Shown in pieces: positions 21,178 through 29,606 of a stretch of 33,278 bases of DNA. The DNA comes from Bacillota bacterium. Lineage in GTDB: Bacteria; Bacillota; UBA4882; UBA8346. The notes beneath the pieces were generated by a model, which worked only from the letters and a program-made list of their open reading frames with translations, was not told the DNA's origin and searched no databases. The first letter of the stretch is position 1; each line of letters starts with the position of its first letter. The position numbers and the translations under genes were made by a program. The stretch spans positions 1-33,278 of the forward strand of contig JAEYPR010000013.1 of the NCBI GenBank assembly GCA_023410535.1. The letters are read 5' to 3'.

Positions 21178-24100
21178 TTAAAACTGATCAACTCGCAATT
21201 CCCCGGTGGCGCGGAGCAGGTTGACTTGGTACAGATAAAGATCACTGGCCGCCCGCTCATAATCAACCTCCGATTGATTCAAGACCACTTGCGCGTCGAG
21301 CACGTCCTTGACTGTCGCCAGTCCTAGCCGCAGCTTGGCCTGGACTGTCTCGTAATAGGCGCGGTTGTATTTGAGCTGCAACTCCGTACTGCGCAACTTA
21401 TCCTGTTGGCTGAGGTAGCTGTAATATGCATCTTGCAGGTCATATGCGGCGTTTTTCTCCGTTTTCGCCACAGTCTCCCGGGTCTGATCGCGCAGCAGCC
21501 GCGCTTGTTTCTCCCGTTCCGCCCGGACATTGCCGTCAATAATGTTCCAGCGGATGGTGAAGGTTAAGGTCCCAAACTCCGGCTCGGTGTCTTTGCCGCG
21601 ATCAAAGAATTTGACCGGGATCACGCTGGCGTCGCCGTTCAGTGACCATTCGCCGGGACGACCGGTTTTATCCGAGGTGCTGTAATTGGCAAGCGACAGA
21701 TTGCTCTCCCAATGGTCCCGCTCAAGTTTCCAATTAAAGTTGAAGCCCAGTTTCTTCGCTAACCCCGCCAATTCCAAATTGCTTTCGGAACGAATCAACG
21801 CTTCTTTGCCGATCTTGAGGTCGGGCCGGTTGTTTTTCGCCCGTTCGCTCAGATCGGTCAACTCAATCTTAACTGCGGTCCGTTCAGCCGGGATCAATGC
21901 CAATTCCGCTTTAGCGTCCAATCCCAACAACTGCCTCAGCTTGATTTGGGCCAACTCATACAGTTGTTTCGCCCGGTTCAGATTGGTTTCGGCAGTCGCC
22001 AATTGGGCGGCGGCGCCGGTCTCATCGCTAACCGTGGTGAAACCGAGCTTGGAGCGGGCTTGCACCTCGTTGTAGAAAGCTTTGGTTCGTTCCAGGTTTT
22101 CAGCGGCAATCTTTACATCCTGGGCTGTCGAAACCTCTCTTTGAAATGCCGTGACAACTTGATAGATTAACTGTTGTTCTGACGAGTCCGCATTCAACAA
22201 TGATGTTTGTAAATTCGAGTACGCAATCCGGTCGGACAGGGATTGTACCCCTGTCAAATTGGATAACGGAATGCTTTTGGAGGCGGTGATCTTCAATCCC
22301 GAACTGGATTTATTGGAACTACTATTACTAGGCGGCGTGGTGTCGCTCAACTCGGAATAGACTTGAAACTCTTTTCCCCCGGTTACCTCGTTGTAGACTG
22401 CCTGGGCCAGCTCGCGCGATTGCCGAATGGTTTTCCCGTCTTCGCTGTTTTGCAGCGCCATTTGAATGGCGTCTTTCACTGACAGCTCTTGCGCGGCCGC
22501 CTGCGCCGGACTGGGCAGGGAAACTCCGATTGCCAGCATCATCAGCAACGCCAGCGTGCTCGCCGCAACTTTAGCTTTCCGGAATTTAAACCGTGACAGC
22601 AACGACTCCAACACGATAAAAATAACCGGAATCAAAACCAACGTCAAGACGGTGGAGAAGAGCAACCCGCCGATAACCGTCCGGGCCAACGGCGTCTGGG
22701 TTTCAGAGCCTTCGCCGATTCCCATTGCCATCGGAACCAACCCCAAAGCAGTCGTAGCGGTCGTAATCAGGATCGGCCGCAACCGCGAGCGGGCTCCGGC
22801 CAATACCGCCGCTTTCAACTCCATGCCCCGGTCGATCAAGATCCGGATGTAACTGATTAAAACGATGGTATTATTAACCACGATCCCACCAAGCATAATC
22901 AGGCCAAGGTAAACTTGGGTATTGATATTGGTGTTCGTAATCAGCAATGCGATCAACACGCCGCCCAAAGCAAACGGGATCGCCAACATAATGACGAAAG
23001 GATCAAAAAATGATTCAAATTGGGCGGCCATAACCATATACACTAACAACAGCGACAACAGAAAGGCGATGGTCATATCGCGGGCTGAATCCAACTGTTC
23101 CTGATAATCGCCGGAATAGTAGATATTGACCCCCGGCGGCAACGCCATCGCGTCAATTTCGCCCTGGACATCCTTCATGGCGCTCGCCAAATCCCGTCCC
23201 TCAGCCAAACTGGCCTGGACGGTAATGTTCCGCTCCCGGTCTTTCCGTTCGATACTGACCGGCCCATCGGCCTGAACGATCCGCACTACGTTGGAGAGGG
23301 GAACGGTTTGCGTTCCGGTCACCATGATCCGTTGCAGATCCTCCCAGGTTTGCCGGTCCGATTCTTGGAGTATGACCCGGACATTGGTCTCATCCCCATT
23401 AACCCGGTAAATGGTGGCGACCTTGCCGTCAATATTCGTTTGAATCGCGGTGGCGATGGTTGCGGCGGTAAGTCCTAAATCAGCCGCGCGGCGCCGGTCG
23501 ATCTGCAAGGTCAGTTCGGGCCGGGCTTCCTCCCGGGACATATTGACGTTGGCAATACCCGGAATCCCGCTTAGCTTATCCATAATCGCAAGAGCCGTTT
23601 GACGGGTCAAGTTGGTATCTTTCCCCCGGATATCCACTGCCACGGGGTATTGCGAACCACCGTAAAACATCCGCATGCTGCTCTGCGCGGTAACCCGCAA
23701 TCGCGCTCCGGCCACGCGGAGTTGCGTGGTTAAATTATCGACAATCTCCTGCGTGGTCCGTTTGCGCTCGTCGCGCCGTTCCAACCGAAGCGTCAGATAA
23801 GACTGGTTCGGTTGATTGGCGCTACCGGAACGTCCGCCGACGGAAGTCTCTAAATGAATTAATTCGGGAACCAATTTTTTCACTTGGGCTTCCATGATCT
23901 TGGTGTTCATATCGGTATCTTCGAGTCGCGTCCCGGTGGGCAATTGCATATTGATGGAGATGACGCCCTCATCGGTGGACTGAACCAGCTCGGTCCCGAT
24001 AAAGGGATATAACATCAAGGTCGCGATGAAGATCAACAAACTGACGCCCAAAACCAATCCTTTATGGTCAAAACACCATTCCAAACTCTTGGTATACGAA

Positions 24101-25641
24101 GTTTCCCAGCCATTCTGCATCCGGCTCAAGTAACCGGCGACACCGTGGGCGGCTTCTTCATCCAGATCCCGCACCTTCAAAAACTTGGCGCAAAGCATCG
24201 GAATTAAGGAGATCGCTACCACCAACGAGCAGAGAATCGAGAAAATAACCATCAAGGAGAGTTCTTTAAAGATGATTCCGGAGCGTCCGGCAATATACAA
24301 CAAAGGGAAAAAAACGCAAATATGAGTCAAGGTCGAAGCCGACAGCGCCGAACCCATCTCGCTGGTTCCCGTCAAAGCGGCGGTGGCGATATCGGTCTTA
24401 TCCTCATGATAATGCCGGAAGATATTATCGAGCACGACGACCGCGTTGTCCACCAGCATTCCGACGCCAAGCGCCAGTCCGCCCAGGGAAAACGTGTTCA
24501 GCGACATTTTGGAGAAATAGGCCAGCATCAAGGTGATCAGGATCGATACCGGCATCGCCACCGCTGTAATCAAGGTGGCGCGGATATTATGGAAGAAAAA
24601 TAATAAGATCAATCCGGCAAGCACGCCGCCGATGAGCGCCTCATGCGCCACGCTATTGACCGCCCGGCGGATATAGATTGAGTCGTCATTTAAGACTCGC
24701 ATTGTAATTTGAGGATAAGTCTTTTGCAGCGTTTCGACTGCTTTGTAGAGACCGTCGGCCACTGCGACCGTATTAAACCCGGAACGTTTTTGGATTGAAA
24801 TCTGGATGCCCGGTTGGCCGTCGATCCGTACATAAGCCGTTGTCGAAGCGTAACCCGGCTCGACTGTCGCCAAATCCTTCAAATAGACCGGGACGCCGTT
24901 CCGGTTGCTGATCACCGTATTGCGGATCTCATCCAAGGTTTTAAATTGTCCTTGGGTCCGGAGCAAAAAATCGCCGACGCCCACATCAAGATGGCCCGCA
25001 GCTTGCATTGAGTTTTCATTCTTTAATACCGTCGCAATCTGATCACCGGCGATTCCTAACGCTTGCAACCGGTCTTGTTTAAGATGAACCTGAATTTCCT
25101 CGTCCTGTCCGCCCCGGACATCCACCCGGGAGACTCCGTTCACTTTCTGCAGTTGATAGCTTAACTCGTCGTCAGCTAACTTGCGCAACGCGCCGCCGTC
25201 CATCCGCCCGGTCAGACCAATGGTCATCACCGGCGATTGGGACGGGTCGTATTTAAAGATGGTTGGAGTATCGGCATCATCGGGCAAGCGGCTTTTGATC
25301 CGGTCCAAAGCGGACCGGATGTCATTGGTCGCCTCGTCAAGATTCAAACCCCAGTTGAAGTTGACGGTGACCCGGGAGGAACCCTCTTGCGAAGTCGAGG
25401 TAATTGATTTTACTTGGTTAACGCCGGAAACCGCTTGTTCCACCGGAATGGTGATCATCTGCTCAACTTCTTCCGGGCCGGCTCCGGTATACGACGTACT
25501 GATATTGATCGACGGATAGGTAACCTGCGGAACCAGGTCGATCGGCATTTTGGAGCAGCTTAAGACGCCGAGCACTCCCAATGCCAGAAAAAACATTGCT
25601 GTCGTGATGGGACGCTTGATGCAAAATCCGGTAATTCTCAC
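21178..25641 (-). CDS. RND efflux permease fused to a TolC-type outer-membrane domain
   Basis: This single 1487-residue frame joins two pump parts. Residues 1 to about 1020 form a complete HAE1-type RND permease: a first TM helix after MRITGFCIKRPITTAMF, a large periplasmic loop, the TM4 proton-relay segment GLALGVGMLVDNAVVVLDNI (Asp-Asn instead of Asp-Asp), and the second half ending FSTVLTLVLIPVIFIVLE. Then comes a typical Sec signal peptide (KFRKAK, hydrophobic ASTLALLMMLAIG, SPAQA cleavage site near residue 1046). About 440 residues of a TolC/OEP family protein follow with its paired helical repeats. If signal peptidase cuts there, one mRNA yields equal amounts of pump and channel. The start is GTG, overlapping the adaptor stop by four bases. 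Confidence 0.9.
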   Translation of the reverse strand: MRITGFCIKRPITTAMFFLALGVLGVLSCSKMPIDLVPQVTYPSINISTSYTGAGPEEVEQMITIPVEQAVSGVNQVKSITSTSQEGSSRVTVNFNWGLNLDEATNDIRSALDRIKSRLPDDADTPTIFKYDPSQSPVMTIGLTGRMDGGALRKLADDELSYQLQKVNGVSRVDVRGGQDEEIQVHLKQDRLQALGIAGDQIATVLKNENSMQAAGHLDVGVGDFLLRTQGQFKTLDEIRNTVISNRNGVPVYLKDLATVEPGYASTTAYVRIDGQPGIQISIQKRSGFNTVAVADGLYKAVETLQKTYPQITMRVLNDDSIYIRRAVNSVAHEALIGGVLAGLILLFFFHNIRATLITAVAMPVSILITLMLAYFSKMSLNTFSLGGLALGVGMLVDNAVVVLDNIFRHYHEDKTDIATAALTGTSEMGSALSASTLTHICVFFPLLYIAGRSGIIFKELSLMVIFSILCSLVVAISLIPMLCAKFLKVRDLDEEAAHGVAGYLSRMQNGWETSYTKSLEWCFDHKGLVLGVSLLIFIATLMLYPFIGTELVQSTDEGVISINMQLPTGTRLEDTDMNTKIMEAQVKKLVPELIHLETSVGGRSGSANQPNQSYLTLRLERRDERKRTTQEIVDNLTTQLRVAGARLRVTAQSSMRMFYGGSQYPVAVDIRGKDTNLTRQTALAIMDKLSGIPGIANVNMSREEARPELTLQIDRRRAADLGLTAATIATAIQTNIDGKVATIYRVNGDETNVRVILQESDRQTWEDLQRIMVTGTQTVPLSNVVRIVQADGPVSIERKDRERNITVQASLAEGRDLASAMKDVQGEIDAMALPPGVNIYYSGDYQEQLDSARDMTIAFLLSLLLVYMVMAAQFESFFDPFVIMLAIPFALGGVLIALLITNTNINTQVYLGLIMLGGIVVNNTIVLISYIRILIDRGMELKAAVLAGARSRLRPILITTATTALGLVPMAMGIGEGSETQTPLARTVIGGLLFSTVLTLVLIPVIFIVLESLLSRFKFRKAKVAASTLALLMMLAIGVSLPSPAQAAAQELSVKDAIQMALQNSEDGKTIRQSRELAQAVYNEVTGGKEFQVYSELSDTTPPSNSSSNKSSSGLKITASKSIPLSNLTGVQSLSDRIAYSNLQTSLLNADSSEQQLIYQVVTAFQREVSTAQDVKIAAENLERTKAFYNEVQARSKLGFTTVSDETGAAAQLATAETNLNRAKQLYELAQIKLRQLLGLDAKAELALIPAERTAVKIELTDLSERAKNNRPDLKIGKEALIRSESNLELAGLAKKLGFNFNWKLERDHWESNLSLANYSTSDKTGRPGEWSLNGDASVIPVKFFDRGKDTEPEFGTLTFTIRWNIIDGNVRAEREKQARLLRDQTRETVAKTEKNAAYDLQDAYYSYLSQQDKLRSTELQLKYNRAYYETVQAKLRLGLATVKDVLDAQVVLNQSEVDYERAASDLYLYQVNLLRATGELRVDQF

Positions 25642-26921
25642 TGCCCGCCACCTGCTTTCCGGCTTCTCCGCTCCGGAGCCGCGGCTCCGTCCGGTCCCCG
25701 CTGACCTTGGTTGTTCGCACTGATTTGACCTTTATTACCGTTCCGGCCCCGTTCGCCCTGCTCACCCCGGGCCATTAACTGAACTTGCTGTCCGTCGCGC
25801 AAACGGTTCTGTCCGAGTACCACCACCTGATCGCCAACGCCAACTCCGGAGACAATCTCAACCTCACCTTCATTGCGCAGTCCAATCTGGACCGGACGGA
25901 AACTCGCGATATTTTTGACAACGACATAGACCCCGCTTTGTTCCTGTTGGGTAACGACCGCTTCCACCGGAACCACCATCGCGTCTTGCTTGGCGCCCAG
26001 CGTTACTTCAGCGGTGCCAAACATGCCCGGTAAAAGCTTCCGCGCGGGGTTGACAATGGGGACGCTCAAATTCAACGTGCGGGTTTTCGTATCATAGGTC
26101 GGAGCCACCTCGTTGATTTTGCCCTCAAACCGTTCAGCGCCATACGCGTCGGTCGTAAACGAGACGCTCGCGCCTTTGCGTAACGCCGGAGCGTCTTTCT
26201 GATCGACATTGAAGGTTAACTTCACCGGGTTCAAATCGGCGACATTAAAGATGGTTGAACCCGTGGTCAAATTCATTCCTTCGGTAACCAATTTATGCGT
26301 AACAACCCCGTTGATGGGGCTGTAAATTTTGGTCTGATTCAACTGTAATTTTAATAGATCATAATTGCGTTCCGCCGCGTGCAACTGCGCTTTCAGAGCA
26401 TCCAACGAAGCCTGGGCGGTTTGATAGGCATTTTCCATATTCTCAAAATCCCGCTGCGAAATGTAACGTTGCTTTAATAATTCCTGATAGCGGTCGCGGT
26501 CGGTTTTGGCCTTGGCGGCATTGAGTTCTGCTTGCTGCACATTGGCGCGGGTTCCCGATAGCGACGCCTCGGTTTGTTGCATTTGAATCCGGATCGACTC
26601 GTCATCTATGATCGCTACCAGTTGTCCTTTTTTGACGGCCGTGCCTTCATCAACCAACAGGGAGATCAAACGGCCGCTGGTGCGCGGTTGGACGGATAAC
26701 TCATCCGCCGCGGCGATATTGCCGATAACTTTCATCGTTTGGTGAATCGGCTGTGGTTTTAACTCTTTGACCCGGACCATCGGGATTGATGAACGGGATT
26801 GGCCTTTTTGCTGGGTTGCTTGCGCTTTTAACGCTTGATCCTGGACGATTTTAGCGCGGATTTTCAATCCGATTACTGCCACGAAAACAACTGCCACAAT
26901 AATTAAGATCCATTTCTTCAT
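25638..26921 (-). CDS. RND periplasmic adaptor (HlyD/MexA-like membrane fusion protein)
   Basis: This 427-residue protein has an N-terminal membrane anchor (WILIIVAVVFVAVIGLKI), a lipoyl-like half (GRLISLLVDEGTAVKKGQLVAIID) and a coiled-coil hairpin from about 105 to 190. The second lipoyl half (IYSPINGVVTHKLVTEGMNL), a beta-barrel and a membrane-proximal domain follow. An unusual Gly/Gln/Arg-rich tail occupies the last 40 residues. It links the inner-membrane RND pump to the outer-membrane channel. GAGGGGG stands seven bases before the ATG. The stop overlaps the GTG of the pump gene, so they are co-translated. The MarR gene lies 125 bases upstream and likely controls it. Confidence 0.92.
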   Translation of the reverse strand: MKKWILIIVAVVFVAVIGLKIRAKIVQDQALKAQATQQKGQSRSSIPMVRVKELKPQPIHQTMKVIGNIAAADELSVQPRTSGRLISLLVDEGTAVKKGQLVAIIDDESIRIQMQQTEASLSGTRANVQQAELNAAKAKTDRDRYQELLKQRYISQRDFENMENAYQTAQASLDALKAQLHAAERNYDLLKLQLNQTKIYSPINGVVTHKLVTEGMNLTTGSTIFNVADLNPVKLTFNVDQKDAPALRKGASVSFTTDAYGAERFEGKINEVAPTYDTKTRTLNLSVPIVNPARKLLPGMFGTAEVTLGAKQDAMVVPVEAVVTQQEQSGVYVVVKNIASFRPVQIGLRNEGEVEIVSGVGVGDQVVVLGQNRLRDGQQVQLMARGEQGERGRNGNKGQISANNQGQRGPDGAAAPERRSRKAGGGQ

Positions 26922-27046
26922 GTAAAAACCCCCTCATACCAATTGAAGATTCAAAAGCTGTGCCACCATATGCAATATCAATTACACCTTACCATTTACC
27001 GATATATAATAGCAGTTTGACGAAGTGAAACGGTTTTAGGTTCATT

Positions 27047-27502
27047 TTACATCCTTAACTCTGCTGTATCCGGATTCGCCTCTCCCTCGCAAACTGCTTC
27101 GATTTTTGCAAGCAACACCAATATCTGAGCAACCTCCTGATCAGTCATTGGCGAAAGTACTTCGCGGATAAACTCGCTATGTTGCGGCAATACCCTATCA
27201 CGCATCCGGATTCCTTCCGGAGTCAGCCGGACGCGGATTACCCGCCGATCTTCCTGGTCCCGGACCCGTTCGACCCACCCCTTTTTTTCAAGGTTATCAA
27301 TCATCACCGTGGTGTTACTATTCACACGCAGCAACCGTTGACTGATCTCGCTCAACGTCAAACTTTCCGGGCCGAGGCTACGTAAGATCCCATATTCAGC
27401 CCCCGATAGATTATACTGTTCCAAGTTGGTCTTCAAGCGTTTCCCCAGCTTACTATTGACGCGTATCAGTGTGCGATGCAACCGAACCCGGATATCTTCC
27501 AC
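27047..27502 (-). CDS. MarR-family repressor of the efflux operon
   Basis: This 151-residue winged-helix protein has recognition region LTLSEISQRLLRVNSNTTVMIDNLEKKGWVERV, wing DQEDRRVIRVRLTPEG and terminal helices for dimerisation. GTG at 27502 is preferred because AAAGGTG stands eight bases upstream. An ATG at 27538 in frame has no ribosome site and falls near the expected transcription start. Its promoter overlaps a perfect 10+10 inverted repeat, the normal setup for MarR autorepression released by a small ligand. Being first in line with the HlyD adaptor and RND pump, it likely senses a pump substrate. One cysteine (AVCEGEAN) lies near the C-terminus. Confidence 0.9.
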   Translation of the reverse strand: MEDIRVRLHRTLIRVNSKLGKRLKTNLEQYNLSGAEYGILRSLGPESLTLSEISQRLLRVNSNTTVMIDNLEKKGWVERVRDQEDRRVIRVRLTPEGIRMRDRVLPQHSEFIREVLSPMTDQEVAQILVLLAKIEAVCEGEANPDTAELRM

Positions 27503-27525
27503 AATGCCATCACCTTTCACGGATG

Positions 27526-27553
27526 AATATTTCAACATTGAAATATTATACCA
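27526..27553 (-). promoter_or_regulatory. MarR operator overlapping an extended -10
   Basis: AATATTTCAA (27526-27535), CA, TTGAAATATT (27538-27547) is a perfect inverted repeat. On the minus strand TGGTATAAT (27545-27553) is an extended -10 that overlaps the operator by three bases, so bound repressor would block the transcription start. Confidence 0.75.
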
Positions 27554-27794
27554 TATCTAGCAATTTGATGACCAGTATTCTTAATAATTTATTAAAAAGG
27601 AAATCCAAGGCAACTCCATCAATTTGCGTTCTAGGTCCGGCGGTGTCGCCTCATCATTTTCGGAGAATTGACTTGAATTTTTCGCCGTTTCATCATTCCA
27701 TTATTTATTTTTTAACTCAGCTTACCGAAAATGTAATAAATAACGAATGGGATGCATAACATGAACTTCAACCATTCCCTTTCCGAGGTGACCT

Positions 27795-28310
27795 TTGAGT
27801 ATCGCCAATTTAACCACTGAACGGCTGATCCTGATTCCCGCCACCAAAGCGATGCTAAACGCGGCGTTTCATCGTGATCTAAACGCCTTTGCTCAATGGG
27901 GCTTTTATCCCGGCAACGACTGGCCGGATACCGATACCTTAGGAATCATCCCGAAGGTGTTGCAAAGCTTAAAAGCCCACAACGGACCCACCGGCTTTGA
28001 AACATGGTTGATCATCAAGGAATCGGATCGCACCATTATTGGCGACGCCGGATTTAAGGCGCCGCCCCGTCAGGATGGCGTCGTCGATCTTGGTTATTCG
28101 CTGATCGCCGGCGAACGGGGAAACGGTTATGCGACCGAAGCCGCCGCGGCTCTGGTCCAGTGGGCCTTTTGCCAACCGGCGGTCAAAGCGGTCTCCGCCT
28201 TATGTCTCATCAGCAACAACGCTTCGATCCGCGTCTTGCTCAAACTGGGCCTGACCGAAACCCGGCGTGACGATAAATATATTTACTGGTTGTTCCAACG
28301 GCCGGAATAA
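27795..28310 (+). CDS. GNAT N-acetyltransferase, RimJ/RimL-like
   Basis: This 171-residue single-domain protein opens LTTERLILIPATKAML and has DAGFKAPPRQDGVVDLGYSLI. The acetyl-CoA loop ERGNGYATEAAAALVQWAF (R/Q-x-x-G-x-G/A) is followed by SNNASIRVLLKLGLTETRRD. This is the layout of the RimJ/RimL subgroup, which acetylates protein N-termini or small amines; the target is unknown. The start is a TTG at 27795 with GAGGTGA three to four bases upstream; no ATG fits better. It is monocistronic and divergent from the marR gene across 292 bases that hold the marR operator. A TTGACT at about 27668 is a possible -35, but no matching -10 was found. Confidence 0.82.
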   Translation: MSIANLTTERLILIPATKAMLNAAFHRDLNAFAQWGFYPGNDWPDTDTLGIIPKVLQSLKAHNGPTGFETWLIIKESDRTIIGDAGFKAPPRQDGVVDLGYSLIAGERGNGYATEAAAALVQWAFCQPAVKAVSALCLISNNASIRVLLKLGLTETRRDDKYIYWLFQRPE

Positions 28311-28414
28311 CCTTGATGGTTCCTCAGCTGTTCGGATTGCCCCGATCACTTTCCCGATCAGTCCAAAATTAAGAAAGGCCCTTACTACAAAAAGGTTTCC
28401 CTAATTTATTCATG

Positions 28415-28443
28415 TTGTAGTCCCTACCAATCCGTGGTATACT
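28415..28443 (+). promoter_or_regulatory. promoter of the nitronate monooxygenase-like gene
   Basis: TTGTAG (28415-28420), 17 bases, then TATACT (28438-28443), with TGG making an extended -10. Confidence 0.75.
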
Positions 28444-28509
28444 TAGCCAAATCACCAAAATACAAACTTTTGCATGGACAAGTTGCTTTTCATGCATAAA
28501 GGAGGACCT

Positions 28510-29478
28510 TTGCTTCCAAAACTTAAAATTGCGCATATGATTCCAAAAATCCCCGTCATCCAAGGCGGAATGGCGGTTAAAGTATCCACCGGCAAATTGG
28601 CCGCTGCCGTCGCGAACGCCGGCGGAATCGGGACCATCGCCGGAACCGGGCTAACCAGTAACGAATTGAGCGCCGAGATCCAATCGGCCCGCCAATTGAC
28701 GCAAGGGTATATTGGCGTCAATGTTCTGTTTGCAGCCAAACAGTTTTCCGAATTAATGTTAACGGCTTTCCGGGAAAAAGTCGATTTCGTCGTCTCCGGA
28801 GCCGGTTTTTCGCGTGATATATTCCAATGGGGTCAGGAACATAACATTCCGGTATTGACAATTGTTTCATCGGCCCGTCTCGCCAAACTGGCTGAGAAGC
28901 TAGGCGCGGCCGCGGTGGTGGTTGAAGGGAAAGAAGCAGGCGGGCACTTGGGCACCGATCGTTCCATCACGGATATCGTCCCCGAAGTCGCTGCCAGTGT
29001 TAATATCCCGGTGATCGCCGCCGGCGGAATTACCGACGGCTTTGATATTGCCAAAATGTTAAAACTCGGCGCCACCGGCGTTCAAATGGCCACCCGTTTT
29101 GTCGCCAGCACCGAATGCGAAGCCCATCAAAATTTTAAAGATCAATATCTGGCGGCCAACGCCGAGGATGTTACCTTAATCGATAGCCCGGTCGGTTTGC
29201 CGGGCCGGGCGATTCGCAATCAGTTCACCCAGACCATTGCCGGCGCCCTGCGCTCCAAGATCCAACACTGCGACGGCTGCCTGAAACACTGCAGCGCCAA
29301 GTTCTGTATCTTAGACGCGCTCCGCAAATCCGTGGCCGGAGATATTCATAACGGTCTCGTCTTTTCCGGTGAATTTGTCGGACGGATCAAAGAGATCCTG
29401 CCGGTGCAGGAGATCATGAACCGCTTGGTCTCCCAGTTGGAGCAAGCGTTGGCCGGAGCCGAACCGGCAGCGAATTGA
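28510..29478 (+). CDS. nitronate monooxygenase / FabK-like FMN oxidoreductase with C-terminal Cys motif
   Basis: This 322-residue TIM-barrel flavoprotein has the opening PVIQGGMAVKVS, FVVSGAGFS, the VVEGKEAGGHLG loop with the active-site His, IPVIAAGGITDG and GATGVQMATRFVASTEC, all typical of the 2-nitropropane dioxygenase/FabK family. Four cysteines (Cys254, Cys257, Cys261, Cys266 in CDGCLKHCSAKFC) could hold a metal or iron-sulfur centre. It may oxidise nitronates or act as an enoyl-ACP reductase; no fatty-acid genes adjoin, so FabK is not supported by context. The start is TTG at 28510 with AAAGGAGG four bases upstream; the ATG at 28492 has no site and lies before it. A terminator follows. 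Confidence 0.85.
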   Translation: MLPKLKIAHMIPKIPVIQGGMAVKVSTGKLAAAVANAGGIGTIAGTGLTSNELSAEIQSARQLTQGYIGVNVLFAAKQFSELMLTAFREKVDFVVSGAGFSRDIFQWGQEHNIPVLTIVSSARLAKLAEKLGAAAVVVEGKEAGGHLGTDRSITDIVPEVAASVNIPVIAAGGITDGFDIAKMLKLGATGVQMATRFVASTECEAHQNFKDQYLAANAEDVTLIDSPVGLPGRAIRNQFTQTIAGALRSKIQHCDGCLKHCSAKFCILDALRKSVAGDIHNGLVFSGEFVGRIKEILPVQEIMNRLVSQLEQALAGAEPAAN

Positions 29479-29509
29479 TCCCACAAATGGCAGTAACGAA
29501 GACATTACC

Positions 29510-29537
29510 AAAGGCGGGCCGATTGGCCCGCCTTTTT
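29510..29537 (+). terminator. terminator of the nitronate monooxygenase-like gene
   Basis: AAAGGCGGGCC, GATT, GGCCCGCCTTTTT: a perfect stem with a T-run. Confidence 0.92.
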
Positions 29538-29575
29538 CTGTTTCAGCGTGATGTGGTCGGTGGCGCTCACAAAAC

Positions 29576-29601
29576 AGAACCCAAAGTTTCCTTTGGGTTC
29601 T
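29576..29601 (-). terminator. terminator of the hydrogenase operon
   Basis: On the minus strand AGAACCCAAAG, a GAAA tetraloop, then CTTTGGGTTCT and GTTTTG. It is six bases past the stop codon. Confidence 0.8.
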
Positions 29602-29606
29602 TGCGT

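Noticed and set aside
22450..22660. RND-TolC junction as a missed stop codon giving two genes
   Set aside because: The frame is continuous, and no ATG with a well-spaced ribosome site lies at the junction (only a GGAG three bases before a TTG), so the fusion is the simpler reading.
27761..27820. 19-residue ORF (starts MNFNHSLSEV) overlapping the GNAT start, as a possible leader peptide
   Set aside because: Weak ribosome site and no attenuator-like structure; probably chance.
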